Of a stretch of 64,000 nt of DNA, positions 41,265 through 54,690 are shown one piece after another; positions within the stretch are counted from its first letter, which is position 1, and each line of letters begins with the position of its first letter. The DNA is from Syngnathus acus (lineage: Eukaryota; Chordata; Actinopteri; Syngnathiformes; Syngnathidae): assembly GCF_901709675.1 (NCBI RefSeq), contig NC_051107.1, forward strand, positions 6,264,001 through 6,328,000, read 5' to 3'. The notes beneath the pieces are model-generated. The model ran no database searches and had not been told where the DNA came from. It saw only the letters and a program-made list of their open reading frames with translations. The translations under genes and the position numbers were made by a program.

Positions 41265-44200
41265 ATGGCGCTCAGGCCATTTCGGATGGTGTCGTGCGTC
41301 CGTTTCGGTCGGCGATACAGAATTTTGGTCTGCTGCGCCTTCTTTGTTATTCTTGGGATGCTGGGCTTTCAACACAAAGAACAGGTGAGTCCACTCTGGT
41401 TTATCCAAAATGTTGGAATGTGATTTGAATAGGAAGGACTAAATTGACTTCTTTTTATTTATTCATTTTTATTATTTACCTTTATTGTATTTATTTATGA
41501 TGATTATTGTGATTATTATTGATTATTTGTTATGATTGACTTTGGAAGGAAACTGAAAGCCTTTTACAAGAGTTAGTTGTGAGGCGGCAAAGCGAAACAA
41601 AAGGAGAGGTGAGTCGACTCTGGTTTATCTATCCAAAACGTCTGAATGTGATTTTAACAGACACAATGCTCTCGATTGTTCAATCCATGTAAACATACAA
41701 TTATTTATTCATTATGATGATTGGTTTTGTCGTATTTCTTTTTGATTTGTATTGTATTTATTTATAATGATGATTATTATCTGTTATGATTTATTGCGGA
41801 AGGACTCTGGCACCGTCATTGGTGAAGCGCCAAAGCGAAACGTGTCGCAAGTCGCACGGGTACATTCCGAGAAACCCAAGATGAGCCCACGCACGAACGT
41901 CATCACAATGTTAATCAACTACTCTCATGTACGCAGTCCGTACCACGGCAGAATCCGGACAGGTCTTACCAGTTAAATGACGTTACCGAAGAAAACAAGA
42001 AGGTGTCCCACCGGTTGACTGACATTTTGGAAGAACGCAAAAGGGTGGGACCATGTCCAACATTCCACAGCAGGTGAAGAAACAACAACCGTCTCAGTGA
42101 TGACAAGGTTGCGCTAACACCTATGACATCGTCTCCATTTTTTCTGGTCTGGCAGAGAATGTACACCCATTCCCATCGATCTGGTATACACCTGGGTCAA
42201 TGGCTCAGACCAAACCCTACTGAGGAACCTGAGGGTGGCCAAAGAGCAACTGGATGTAGAGCAAGGACTTCTGAGGTGAGGCAAACCAAGTTGACCAGAT
42301 GGGAAGCGTGTCTGAAAAACTCTCCATTCCAGTGCCAAGCCGCAATGCCCGCTGTCCAAATGCGTGGTGGCACCCATGGTGGTGTTTGATCCTGGTCTAC
42401 CGGAAAACACCACCTCTGAAGACCTATCCGTGGCTTTGCCCTCCTTCTCCACTGCCAAGGCGGTGCTGCAGCTCACCAAACCCCAGCAACCCTCCCACAG
42501 AGTCACCGTGGTCGTCTTCCATTCGCAAGCTGACGGTAAAGCGACGCCGTCGACTTCCATCACCCCGACCAGTCACGGAACTTGATGGTTTGTCTTCTAG
42601 CTGAAAAGGCCTTGACGGAAACGCTCCGACACAAGACATTGTCCATCTACAAAAGCTACCTGGTGAATTTGGATTCTCAGCCATCTTATTTTGCGTCTGG
42701 ACGTGATGTCACCGCGTCACTCTGTCCTGTTTTCCAGACCACGGACCAAGCGGCTCCGGGTCTAGTCCAAATGGAGACCCTGGCCTACCTCCACGGCTTC
42801 CCAAACTCCTACAAGGCGTCAGAGGAACTGCGAGGCAAATTGCCGCCGGCCATAACGGAAAAGATAACAGCGGTAAAGCTATTTTTGTTCCCTTTCTCAT
42901 TTTCCCCCCGAAGACGAGATATGAAGAATAGATCAATGTGTTCGTTCCTCAGTTGGAGTTGTACCCGGATGCCAGCCTCGCTCTGCTCTTCTTCAGAACT
43001 CCACGAGACTTGACTGATCTCCAAAAGGCTAAAAATCAACTGAAAGTGGATGAAAAGCAAGTGACCATCAGTCCTGTTCACTTCTTCTGGAACATGAGCG
43101 CCATCCAACAGGTTGAACGTTGCCAATTCGCATGATGCGACGTGATTCCCTCTCTGATCATGTCAAATATATCTATCTTTTTTTTTTTTCCAGTCTGCTG
43201 TCCCTGCCAAAAAAGAGACCAGGGATTCTCTGACGGCTAACCGTTTCCAGGACAACGGCGCACTCATGTATTCCTTACGCTCTTTGGAGAAACACGCTCC
43301 GTGGGTGCGTCACGTCTTCATCGTCACCAACGGGCAGGTTCCATCCTGGCTCAACCTTCAAAACCCCCGAGTTTCAATTGTCACGCATCAGGTAAGATTG
43401 AATAGAATTTTTTCATTCCGAAGATTCAAATATGACAAATAATACAGAGCTTCCTGTTTGTTTTCAGACAAAGTTCTTGCATAAAACACAGAAAAAAAAA
43501 TTCGATTGACTGAAATGCCTAAAGATGATATATATATTTGTTGTGAATGACAGGAAATCTTCCTGAACACGAGCCATCTCCCAAACTTCAACTCCCACGC
43601 CATCGAAAGCCACATTCACCGCATCCCGGGAATCTCGCAGAGGTTTCTTTACCTCAACGATGACATGATGTTTGGCAAAGACGTCTTTCTGGACGACTTC
43701 TACACCCCGAGGGACGGCCAGAAAGTAAGTAATCCACATTCCGAATGATTGAATGATGGATTGATTGATTGATCATTTCTTCCATGGAGGTCTATCTCGC
43801 CTGGCCTGTAGCCCCTTGTTTAAAACAGTGTCCATCAAGCTTGATCAACAACGGGCAGTGCAACCAAGCGTGCAACAATGCCAAATGCCAATGGGACGGA
43901 GGAGACTGCAAAGGTAGCGACCGCAGCACTTGCGCAATCGGAATATTCCGCCTTGAAATACACTCTGCGTGATGTTTGAAGGACGAAAACGCAGGTCTCT
44001 AAGCAGCACTGGTGATGCACAGAAGTCAAGCTTCTTCTCAGATCCTCAAACCCAAAGCGACCAGCTTGGAGAAGTAAAAGAAATGGACACAAAAGATTGG
44101 AACAATCCATTGGGCAAGAAGCTCCAAGAGTTTTTCCCTTCTCACAAGACATTCCTTCAAGAACTACTTGAGGACCGTGGTCTCCAAAAAGCTCTGAGCT

Positions 44201-45265
44201 ACGAGACCAATGGCGCGATGACCGGCCGAAAGCTACGAGATACTTTTGCCGCCACGCTGAACCACGTCGACAGGCTATACAACTTAAAGTTTGGCGGCAT
44301 GAGACGAAAAGTCATCTCGCACGCTCCTTACATGATTGACAAGCTTGTCATGCAGGAGCTGCAGGACACGTGAGTGCTGACCACTTTCGAGTTCCGGGCC
44401 TTCTGACTGCTGAATCTACCACGTTCCTATTCCCGCAGATTCCCAGGAGAATTTCAAAAGACCTCGAGTCATCATTTGCGCCATCGGGACGACATGCAGT
44501 TTGCGTTTGCCTACTTTTATTTCCTGATGAGCGTCAAGCGGCCGGTTAACATCGCCGAGATGTTCGACACCATCGACAAAGACCGTTCTGGCGTTCTGTC
44601 CGCTGGAGAGATTCAAGATCTGGTCATGAAAATCCACAAGCAGCCCAAACCCGAGGTGGTTTGTTGATTGAGCTATCGCCGGACCAAAGGTTATTTTGAT
44701 CAAACGGGACATCCGATATTCTGTGGTTCATTTTAGGACTTTACAAGATTGAATGCTCAGTTGCGCAACTGCACAAAAAACCGTCGGGTCACCAAAGAAG
44801 TCGTGATGAACTGCAAGCCCGTCACAGATGGCATTCGCAGTGCCGTTACAGACCAGAAGAAATATAGGTGAGTGCTCCTCTGATGCAGAAACAGAAGCTC
44901 CATCGAGGCTTCTGCTGACACGTCAACTTGCCGACAGATATCAGGTCATGGGGCAAGGGGAGGTCCATTTCAAGATGCTTCATAATAACCCGGCGGAGGC
45001 CGATCGCATTTTCAATGACCTCCAGAGAAATCCAAGGTGAGAAGAACCAACCATAAAGCAATTCTGGTCTTGGCCTTTGAATGGCTTCTGCACTTCTTCC
45101 AACAGGAAGTTCATCTGCATCAATGACGACCTTGACCACACCCAAAGCATAGCTATGGAAGTGCAGAAGAAGTTGGCCCAATTTTACCAATCCAAGTTCC
45201 CGCAACCATCTGAGTTTGAGCTTCAAAATTCCAACAGGTCTCCTGCACATGAGGACCAGATTTGA
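41265..45265 (+). CDS. Compact GNPTAB-like phosphotransferase, copy B
   Basis: Exons: 41265-41384, 41549-41608, 41803-41859, 41937-42073, 42156-42275, 42333-42535, 42601-42662, 42738-42872, 42953-43111, 43194-43391, 43554-43724, 43790-43913, 43982-44369, 44439-44655, 44737-44867, 44938-45036, 45106-45265 (TGA); 846 aa, one codon more than copy A (exon 10 starts SAVP, not SVP). Same architecture as copy A: single N-terminal anchor, Stealth blocks 1-4, one LNR, RKLR|D site, EF-hand, no C-terminal anchor. It keeps the canonical [11 protein letters not shown] motif (Asp codon 43659-43661), so of the two copies it is the better candidate for an active transferase. The exon plan matches gnptab except for the missing LNR2/spacer exons and the fusions. 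Neighbour dram1 follows 505 bases downstream on the same strand. Confidence 0.92.
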
Positions 45266-45365
45266 TAGGAGCCGTCATCAAATGCGGCCAATTCGTAAAA
45301 CAGGTGGCGCTAGCCTCTTTTTCATTCCCGTCAAGTCCTTTTGTGAAGTCTATTTTACAATTAAG

Positions 45366-45371
45366 AATAAA
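45366..45371 (+). other. Polyadenylation signal of gnptab-like copy B
   Basis: AATAAA 101 bases past the stop codon, as in copy A. Confidence 0.6.
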
Positions 45372-45769
45372 TGGCAGGATTTAGCTGTCTTTTTAAACGA
45401 GACTGCTTTTGTCATCTTTCCCCTCATCTTGAAACAATTCTTGCCGTTCATCTGAATCACGATCACTTTTAGATCCAAACATTTTGGCACATTTCATGTT
45501 AAGGCACAGACAGCAAGTGATATTGCACCGCACGCGCACGCACACGCAAGTCATCACGTCGCGAGTGATGCAGAAGATGGAGGAGGACCATGACGAAGCG
45601 GAGGCATGTTTGAGGAAGGCAGTCAGTCACGTGACTAACGCTTTTGAAAAATGACACTTGGTCCCACCTCTCCGCCCCGACCGACCGACCGGCCGGCGCA
45701 TGAGTTAAGGTCATCCCAGGACGGGTCCACGCGAGCGCGTTGTATCGTCGCTGTCCCGCAGTCACTACC

Positions 45770-47428
45770 ATGTGGTGGTTCACGCAAGGTTCCTGCCTCT
45801 TGCCCGTCTTTTTGGTGGTGTGGTCCTCGTGCACGTTCATCGTGTCCTACGTGATCGCGTTGTTTCGACGCGACGTGGACGTGTTGTTTCCCTACATCAG
45901 GTCAGATAAGCTTCTCAATTGACTTCTTATAAAAGCAGTAAAGTCGACTTTTGGAGAAGTTTAGTTTCGTTTTCCAGCTTCCGTTGGCTGCTACCCAACT
46001 TCTCCAGAAAGGAAACTGAAAGTCTTTCTCGCTCGATCACTTAAGTAGAGTAAACATTGAATGACACATCATTTTTGTTACAGTGAGGTGGGGGGGGGGA
46101 CTTTTTATTTCCCCATTTTTATTTGTATAAAATAAACGAGTTTTAAACTTGCAGTGACACGGCAGCAAACCCTCCGGAGAGCTGCATCTTCGGCTTGATG
46201 ACATTTGTTTCTGCATGTGCAGGTATTCTTCTACAGTACTCGTCAAAAGTTCAATATATCGCCTCGGGCATTAACGCTTCCATTTTTGTCGTTGATTCAG
46301 TAACATTACACCTGATTGGTCATCAATTTGTTTCTAAAAAAAAAAAAAAAAAGTCATACAAGGAACTTTTTTTGTCCGCTGCGAATTTTTTTATTTTTGT
46401 ATTCAATCTTTGTAACAGGTGCATCTTACACTTTGTATATCACAACACATCTGTACAGTCATTTCTTGTTAGTCCCACATTTCTGAGAAGAACGCCACGA
46501 GAGTTCATTCATATGCTCTTTAGTCACACATCCTGCAAACGATTCACTTCTGCTTTTGCAAGAAAACGAAAGGTAAAGGAAAGGCCGCACTTGCGTACGT
46601 ACGTGTGTAGGCATGGCCACCATCTACGCCAGGTTCAAGTTTGTGGAGAAGATGAGCGAGAACATGATTGGGGGGAGTCCACGACTGAACAAGACGGCGC
46701 TGGTGCTGGGACTGCTGGCCTGCTTGGGGATGTGCGTGGTGGCCACGTTCCAGGTGGAGTCTCCACGTCCGCCCCCCTTTGCGCTTTTGACAGTCCGACA
46801 GCGCTTGGTTGGCTTTGCTCGGCAGGAGACGGCGGTGATGGTGGTTCACGACATGGGCGCCTTGCTCTTCTTCGTCACGGGCGTCCTCTACATCCTCCTG
46901 CAGTCCGTCATTTCCTACCGCTCCTTCCCGTACTGCTCGTCGGCGGCGGTGTGCCGGGCCCGGCTGGTTGTGGCCGTCATCGCCTCGCTGGCCTTCTTCC
47001 CGAGTATCCTTTGGCCTAACGGAACGTGGTTTTCCATGTCCAATGTTTTCCCCTTGACGACCCTAACCCCCAAGCATTCATTTGTGCATTTTTCGTGGAA
47101 CAAAACGACCTTCACAGAGACACGAAGAGCAAGGTGGGTGGCAAAGATGAGCGTGAGTGACGCCGCCGCTGACGTGACAGATCTGCCGACGTGACAGGTC
47201 TGCTGACGTGTCTTTTCAGGACTATCCCTTCCACGTGGCCAGCGCCGTGTGCGAGTGGATGGTGGCCTTCAGCTTCGTCTGCTTCTTCCTCACCTACATC
47301 AACGACTTTAAAGTCAGCCTGGCGCCTTTGCGTTGCTTTTTAACGGGCCGGGCCTTCTTGCACGGTTAACCGAGTCTTGTCTCGTCCGGCAGCTGTTTAC
47401 CTTGCAGGTGAAGACCGAGATGCGCTAG
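45770..47428 (+). CDS. dram1: DNA-damage-regulated autophagy modulator 1
   Basis: Small six-span lysosomal membrane protein that promotes autophagy; in mammals a p53 target. Exons: 45770-45900, 46155-46222, 46611-46753, 46826-47003, 47075-47133, 47220-47312, 47393-47428 (TAG 47426-47428); 235 aa against 238 in human. Recognisable segments: WSSCTFIVSYVIAL (first span), FPYISDTAANPPESCIFG, a conserved loop, VVHDMGALLFFVTGVLYILLQ, and DYPFHVASAVCEWMVAFSF near the end. Exon 5 is poorly conserved and was placed by phase, by the length match to human (15 residues between ICA and DY) and by the AAG|GTGGGT donor; it is the least certain exon. The first 118 bases of the gene are part of duplication unit B. 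Confidence 0.93.
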
Positions 47429-47765
47429 GGGAGAGCAGTGCCGGAGCATCTCACAAGATGCTGCTCGGCCTACGTCAGCGGACAAGCCTTTGCACTTTGC
47501 TCCACCTTTTCAACATGGCGATGGATTACCCGAGCCAATTTTATTTTTCTACCAAGTTGCTGGTGAAGCTGTATCTAACTGAAAGCACTCTTAACATTTC
47601 CGGTATTTGTTTTGTACTGTTCCCAAAAAGTTTTGAAATGATATTTCAACTCCAGTACTTTTACAGGTGCTCCTCATTTGATAACTTTTTGGGTTTTGTA
47701 TTACTCTAATTTCACAAGGAATTCATGGAGCAAAAAGGGACAGATGAAGAGTATTCATTGGATTG

Positions 47766-47880
47766 ATAATCCAACACTGCTAAGCAACAATAAAGACATT
47801 TTTTACATTTTAAAAAATATATAATATCCAACACTGCTGAGCAACAATAAAAACACTTTTTATATTTTTAAAACATATCT
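47766..47880 (+). repeat. Direct repeat with two polyadenylation signals, 3' of dram1
   Basis: 'ccaacactgct(a/g)agcaacaat' and the following T-rich sequence occur twice about 60 bases apart. Each copy contains AATAAA (47789-47794 is the first), giving two candidate 3' ends for dram1. Confidence 0.6.
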
Positions 47881-50800
47881 TTGCAAATGGTTTTGAATTA
47901 TTTGGGTTTGTACATATTTGTTTAAAATGGCTAATACCTTTTGTGGCAAAATCGACGATACGATACAAGATGAACCCAACCGAGTTTAACAACGCTCGTT
48001 ATCTTTTTTGCACATGGAAGACTGACACCAACGCGTCAAACAAATATATTGCCATTTGTTTTGTTGTGGTATTTTGAAATATTGAAAACAATCTTGGTTT
48101 GTCATTGTCGCCCTCCGGTTGATTGATTAACATATCACAGCGGCAAGAATTTCAAATTTTAAAAAACGCAACAGGATTACCTGCATGACGTCTGAAGAAA
48201 AACAAATTAATGCCACGAAAACTTACACGTCGACCCAAAGCGCTTGGTTCCGTTTGAATTGAGCTTTCTCGGTCACCGTACGCACGCGAACCCAAATCCG
48301 GAAGAGATTGATGACGCCATGTTAAGGCGCAGTACTACTTAATTCCACAGGAGGTCAGTGTTGCACCGTTAAATGGTTGTCCACATTGAGCGTGTGAAAA
48401 ATGAAGTCGCACACTACAACACGCGTTAGGCCTTGTTGGAGGTCACCGCTAAAGAAAAGAGAGATGTCAGAGTTCAACTTTTTCAAAGTAACAGCTGCTT
48501 TATTTGATTTTTTTTAATGTAACAAACTGAATCCGTATATCTGATGTGCATCTAGCGGCCGTCCTGTCCCATTACTGCTCCACTCTGTCACGAGCGACCC
48601 AGGAAGCGTGAGGAGATAAGGACGACAGCTCCTGTGATGCTTCTGATAACCTGCTAATCACATTCACCCAATTAATGAGGGCAGGGCACTCGGACCGGCC
48701 GGCCGGCCGCACCTTTGGCTTTTGTTGGCGGGTCTGGACCACATTTATGGCAACATTAAAAGTTCAGCATTGGTAGTAACTATTTTTGGAAGCAATGAAT
48801 CAAAACAGGATCATTTGTGACTGCACAGCGGTCGGGAAGCCGCGGGCTGGTGAATTATTGAACACGTCATTGGATGGCGGCGGGATGGAGTTTCACGCCG
48901 CCGCAAATATTCTCGGCCGACTGAAAGCCGGAGAGGAAACTTCACTGAGTGTCCGTGATTAGATCTGACTCGGTCCATTAGGCGACATCCTAGCTGGACT
49001 TTAGCAGCCATCCATCTGCAATGTGACATTTTCCTTGGCTGCAGGTGGCGCTGTGGAGAGTGGGCGAGCATGGAAGCAAAGTTTCCCATTTTGGGGCTTC
49101 AAATTGACCATTTGGAAGAAGGCCAAATGAGAAATGGAGGCGCCATTTTGTCAACTTTTGCTGGCATTGTTGCGGCATGGCCTCCATTTTGTCTCTGCGT
49201 GTGCGGAGATAACAGAAAGTGGATGAACTCAGGCCGCCGCGTTTCATGCGGACGTCTCCGTGTTGTCACGGTAACGTACGTCTTCCGATAGCAGCGGGAA
49301 GAAAATGGCTGCCACCTTCCTCTCCCGTTTCCTATCAATAGCATCACCCCCCTACCCACCCGCCCCACCCATCTCCTCCGCGGCAATCCATCCACTTTCC
49401 CATTTTTCCTCCTGGCTTATCTTTCCATTTGATCTGGTCCACTTTTCGGCCTCCTCTCCGCCTGTCCCTCATCGCGCCGCCGCCAGCCGGGCGCCTCCGC
49501 CGCAGAGGGAGCCCTCGGCAAGGAAGGAGGTCACCCGTGGCGTGCCAACGCGCATGACATATACAATTGGGGCTCAGTTGTTCCAGAATGCGAACCATCA
49601 CAAATGATGTCATCACCAAACGATGACACCAAAAGGAGGATGCGTGCAAAGGGTTGTGTTGTCCACATTATAACCTTTCGAAGCTGCGGCGGGCAGCTAG
49701 CACGAGGAAGAGGTCATTAGTCAGGCCGGCGCTAACGATGCTGGGGCGCAGCCAATGGCGGCTAATGGCGACACTGATGATGACGGACGCCGCCGGCGCG
49801 CTACCGGTACTGGAAATGAGCGCGCCGGCCGATAAAGGCCTCCGGTGCGCCTTATCGCTCGCCGTTTCCTCTTCCCGGGCAAAAGTGCAGCTTAGCTCGC
49901 AAGCTACAAAACATGAAATGGCGTTAGCCAGCCAGGCCCATTACATGAGGGAGGGGTGGGGGGGGGAGCAGGTCGCGCGTCTGAGATTGATTGTTGCGTT
50001 GAAGAAGGCGCTATCTCCAGCAACATCATCTTCGTCCTCGTCATCATCACGGCCTGCCTTAAGAGGAATAACGTGCACCTTCTGTCTAATTTGGACATTA
50101 TTCAAGGCTGTCGCAGCGCAATTATTTCATGCTTATCTGCGGCGCGCACGCCACGGCGTGTTCGTCACGCTGCTGCGCACGCGCGCACACACTGACACAC
50201 TTTTAGAAATTGCATCGATGGGGGCATGCGATAGGAAGGGTGCCCGCCCCCCCCTCCTTCATTACAGCATTGATTACCTTGCTCATCTTATCACGGCGAG
50301 ACGCCACACGCGGTTTCTGTATTGTTTGCCAGCGGCCCACCGAGACGCCCTTGTTTGTACACGCACATTTTCACGTGCGAGGGAGGGGGGAGGGGGACTT
50401 TTGGGGAATTTGGAGCCGGCCCGGATAGCGAGAGGCGAATCCAGGTCGGGAAAAGGACGGCTTTTGATGGAACAAGTTTTGTTTTGACTGAGCGGGACTA
50501 AAGACGCCGCCGCCACACTCGGGTGGAAGTCTGGCCCAAACACAGGTGTCACCGCAGCATCATGGGGGACAAAAGTCAACACAAGACTTGGCTTCAAGCG
50601 CACGGATGTTACTCGAATAGCAGCTTTCACCATGAGGCTATTTCTCACTAATCTCCATTTGGTGAAAAAACATACAAAATCCGAAGCGACGCTTGTCATA
50701 GAAAACTCCGTCAATCCCGTTTATTTGTTCCATAAGGCCCAAATGCGAAGAGGCCGAGGACGACAAGTTACAAGACTAAAAGAAGTAGTTGCAAAAAGCA

Positions 50801-53075
50801 GACAAAAGGACACGCACAAGACGCGTCGGGGGCGCTTGTCGCTGATGCCGTTAAGCGGCGAGGCCAGAAACTGCACGCTAAGAGAAAAGCCCGTTTGGAA
50901 AGCGGCGCTGCGGCCGCAATCTCCCGAGTCCACCCCGTTGGCCATCGCTTGCGGAAAAGTGGGACAAATCCCGCCCCCACGCCTCGGGAACAAGCGCCTT
51001 GCGCCGGCATCCCCGTGTCCGAGTTTGCTGGGATTGTCCGCCCGGGAACGGCGGTGCGCTTCCCACGCCGGCCAATCAGATGAGCCGCAGGACGCCGGCG
51101 CCGTTCCCACTCGCCGCTGCCTGATGTCCAACTTTCAAGCAGAGCCAGACGGCGCCCACACTTCCTCGTCTTCGCATGATCCTCACACGCCAATTGCGAT
51201 GCGGTGGCCGTCTTGTCATTGTTGTCGCTCCTCCTCATTTCTCACCATCACGCTCATCTTCGGCATTAGACGCAGCTTGACTTTTCTTCTTAAACGCTTT
51301 GCCAAACAAAGTAAGGTCCTCCTCCGCATCTTCATTCTCAGCATCTCTATCTCGAACCCTAAACATCTTCATCCTTAGCATGCCCATCTTTAGCACTGCC
51401 TTTGCCTTTATATGGAAGTTAGCATAATACTGGCACATCATGCAAAGCGCCGTAGCCGGCCGGCCGGGCTAACAAAGTTAGCGTTGATGTCGCAGCCTTA
51501 ACGCTTTAAGCAATGAATATCTGAACAAGCGACACAAGGCCTCCTCCTCCTCCTTCTTCTTGACAATCACTTTTGTTCCAAAGGTTCTATCTGCAGCCCA
51601 GATGCGGTCCAAGCCAGCGCTCCAAACACAGCGTGGGACCGTGAAGCTCCGGCAATGGGACCGTGACCGCTGCCGCCTGACCGGACAAGCATTTCTTGAC
51701 GCCGCTACCCACAAGCCCCTGGGGTCTTGCACCCACAGCGCCCACGCTCAGAGGACACGCCCGGCCGGGATGGGATCCCGGACCGGTTATCTGCTCCGGG
51801 CCAGGGAGTCCGAACTAGCGTGGGACGCGGGGCCGGCGCAGATCCATTGGCTGCCCGTCTCGCCGTGTCACTTCCTGTTAGCCAACCTGACGTATTGGCA
51901 CGGACACACACAAACGCGAGACGGCGGCGTGTGGGCGGGCCTTTAACACAGGCGCCCGGCCGGCGTTTCCACGGTGATGAGGAACCACCCATGGCGAGGA
52001 CCACCGAGGAAGTGTGAGCGCCACTTCAAATTGCGTTTGGGGCAGCGCCGCCAAGTGGTGAGATGCACAAAGAGCAGAAGAAGCTCTCGCTTTCCTCTGA
52101 AGGTTTTGGACTTTTTTGGACTTGAGTCTGTTGTGCGGTTCGGATCTGGGCATCCCGTTATCGTCCCGTTTTGAATTTCCGCAGGTCAGATTTGGACTTC
52201 CACGTGTTAGTTTTGGTGACTTAAGCCCAGCTGAGACACGGTGGTCTTATCATCCACCACCGTTTTTTTTTTCTTTCTTTCTTTCCTGCACCAAAAGCTG
52301 GCCGCCAGAGGAAGATAAGTGATTAGCATAAGAGACACTTGCTGTTGTCCCCGGGGGAGTGTCAGTCCAAGTGGGAGCGTATGTTGACATTTATAAGCAT
52401 CTGCGGGCGGGGGCGTGCGGGATTGGGGGGGGGCGGGGGTTCTATTTGTCAGCTGTTTAACTTCAATTAGGGGAGAAGGCAGGGTGGGGGTGTTGCGGCC
52501 CACATCGCTGGCAGCCGTGGAAGCAGAGGTCCCCCCCCCCCCGCTTGATAAAGATGGAGTCCATCTGGGAAAACAAGCCAATCGGTAGAAACACAATTAG
52601 GACGACGAGCACTCACAACAATATAACATTAAAAGACAATAGCAATTCATTTTAAATGATACTAAAAATAATCAAATAAAGAAAAATCATTCGGAGGTCT
52701 TACTGACTATCTATTTATTTTCCTTTGACTGGATCAATTTTAATTACGTGAGTCAACTCACAGGAATGAATGCAATCTTTGACGATATTCTGCTGACACG
52801 ACGAGCTTTGCACGCTTGAATTCATTGGCGAAGATATTACATTAAATCGGGCATTTCCTAGGCGGTGGGTGTTAAGACGCTCCGAGACGGAGACAAGTTA
52901 CTCAACGGCAGCAAATAAACACCTACCAAACAAAATGAGGAGGAGGAGGGGAATAAAGTGAGCTGTCAATCACACACGGCGAGAGGTGACGGCGGCCGCT
53001 TCCGCGCTTTACTTCCCCCCATGTATTCGTCTTCTTCATGAAGGAACAAAGGAGAGTCGAATTAGAAAAAAAATA

Positions 53076-53092
53076 ATATATATATATATATA
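53076..53092. repeat. (TA)n microsatellite
   Basis: About eight TA units. Confidence 0.8.
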
Positions 53093-53959
53093 GCTGGCAT
53101 CAGATAAGGAGAAAGGAAAGGGCTGGGTGGGGTTGTTGCTGGGAGCATGGGTGTGTGTGTGGGGCGGTGATGTGTGTATTCAACTCCGGGCTGACTCCTC
53201 TTATGCTAATACAGCCAATTTCCTCTTTTATTTCATTTCTGGAGCCCCAAATCTGCGATCTCCGATAAGGTTGCCGTGGCGACCGCCTGCTCCCCGGGCG
53301 GATGCGGGCAGCCGTGTGATGGAGATGTGGAAGGCGGCAAAGGCAGAGGAGGAGGAGGATGAATAATTTAAAACTCCAGCAAGCTGCACAGATAAGGGAC
53401 GCGCACACACACACACACGCACGCAGGCAGGCAGGGAAACGCACACACATCCATCTTCCTCGCCGTGGTCTTGTGAGGCTTTTTCCCTCCAAAGCCAGCT
53501 GACCTTCACGGTCAAGGTCGCGATGGCTAATTGAACCGGCGGTTCGGGGGTGGGCGGGATGATACGGCGCAAGCAAAACCTGCCGTCCGTGCGGCCTCAA
53601 AGGCTGAAAGAGACTACTGAGCGTACTGTAAGGTCAACATGGCAAACGATTGCACATGCTTCAAGTATTTCACCATACTTTAAGCTCGATTGACTTCCAC
53701 GCTATGAATCAATATTTTTCACTTCCTTGTTGCAGGTGATGATTGCTGCCTGTCAGTCACGGGGTGAATTTCCAACTGCCACAGCATTGTTGCTTGTCAC
53801 CAGGTGGAAAACTATTTGGACGGCGCTGGCTGGAATTGTTTTACTTCCACCGAGGTGAAGTCCAGGTGAGGCCTCCAAGCGCATTCCCCAACAAGACGCG
53901 CAGGTCGCACGTCATCGCTAACGGAGCGCGACGCCGCAGATACCTGCGCAACCAAATAT

Positions 53960-53984
53960 GACACACACACACACACACACACAT
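53960..53984. repeat. (CA)n microsatellite
   Basis: About twelve AC units. A shorter (CA)n and (GCAG)n stretch lies at 53402-53434. Confidence 0.85.
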
Positions 53985-54349
53985 ACCGACCGGATAGGCG
54001 AAGGTGTGCCTTGACATTCCACGTGTTGGCTGCACCGCCACACCCGGCCACGAGGTGTCACTGCACCCCTTGAAGAGAGCCAGTCGCCACCAGGGCGACC
54101 CAACAGGACTCAACGGCCTCCGCTTGAGCGCCAAGCGGCAGGAGATCCGGCCTTCTCCAACCCAAACATGGGGAAGGAGTAGAAAGAAAAGAAGAAAAAG
54201 AAACACCAGCAGAAGGTTCTCACAGCAAATGAGCTTAATGAGGAGCATTGAAGGAAGCTCTTGCTCGCTCGCTCAATCAGTGGCAGACAGCAAAGAAAGC
54301 TGCGTGGCATCTCCTCCAAAAGCAGATGATCTCTTTAATTAAATTATTC

Positions 54350-54690
54350 CCAAATTAACCATAAAGGCACAATCATCGCCATCATAATAATGCAAATAAT
54401 AATAATAAGTGGAATATATTTGTGGCCTCAATCGGGGCCGACGAGACGGCGTTTAATTACTGAGGAGCTGGGAAAAACCATCTTGAATTGCGGGAGCCTC
54501 AATTAAATCTGATGTTAATTAAATCTGATCTTGTTTTGAGCATTCATCAAGCGGCAATTTGAATTTCGTCAACACGACTTTTTATTTCCATTTGAATCTG
54601 GGCGCCACGCACGACTTTAATTTCATGCTTGTGATGAAGCTCTGGCTTTTTATTGAGCTGACTTGCATTGCTTCCTAATCTGACGCGCAC
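54350..54690. promoter_or_regulatory. Candidate non-coding regulatory element
   Basis: AT-rich block with no coding potential. It contains an octamer-half TGCAAAT (near 54393), TTTAATTA, and the motif TTAATTAAATCTGAT next to a second CAATTAAATCTGAT (54500-54535). The clustering of POU- and homeodomain-type sites is what vertebrate conserved enhancers look like; conservation was not tested. Confidence 0.3.

Larger units (their letters stand above)
39993..45887 (+). repeat. Tandem duplication unit B
   Basis: Second copy of unit A: gnptab exon 1 scrap, gnptab-like copy B, and the first 118 bases of the intact dram1 gene. Exons, introns and flanks differ from unit A by scattered single bases. 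Confidence 0.88.

Noticed and set aside
45602-45611. p53 half-site AGGCATGTTT upstream of dram1
   Set aside because: dram1 is a known p53 target in mammals, but only one half-site is visible, and the same ten bases occur in unit A (near 39904), away from any working dram1 promoter.
46195-47019. Plus-strand frame of 274 codons across dram1 exons 3-4
   Set aside because: It reads dram1 exons in the wrong phase and crosses introns; the spliced dram1 model explains the sequence.
49654-50487. Open frame of 277 codons on the plus strand
   Set aside because: Arginine-, alanine- and serine-rich with no domain, in a GC-rich patch; no splice partners and no recognisable family.
50632-51378. Open frame of 248 codons on the plus strand
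   Set aside because: Same GC-driven character, low complexity, no homology recognised; overlapping long frames on the other strand are equally open.
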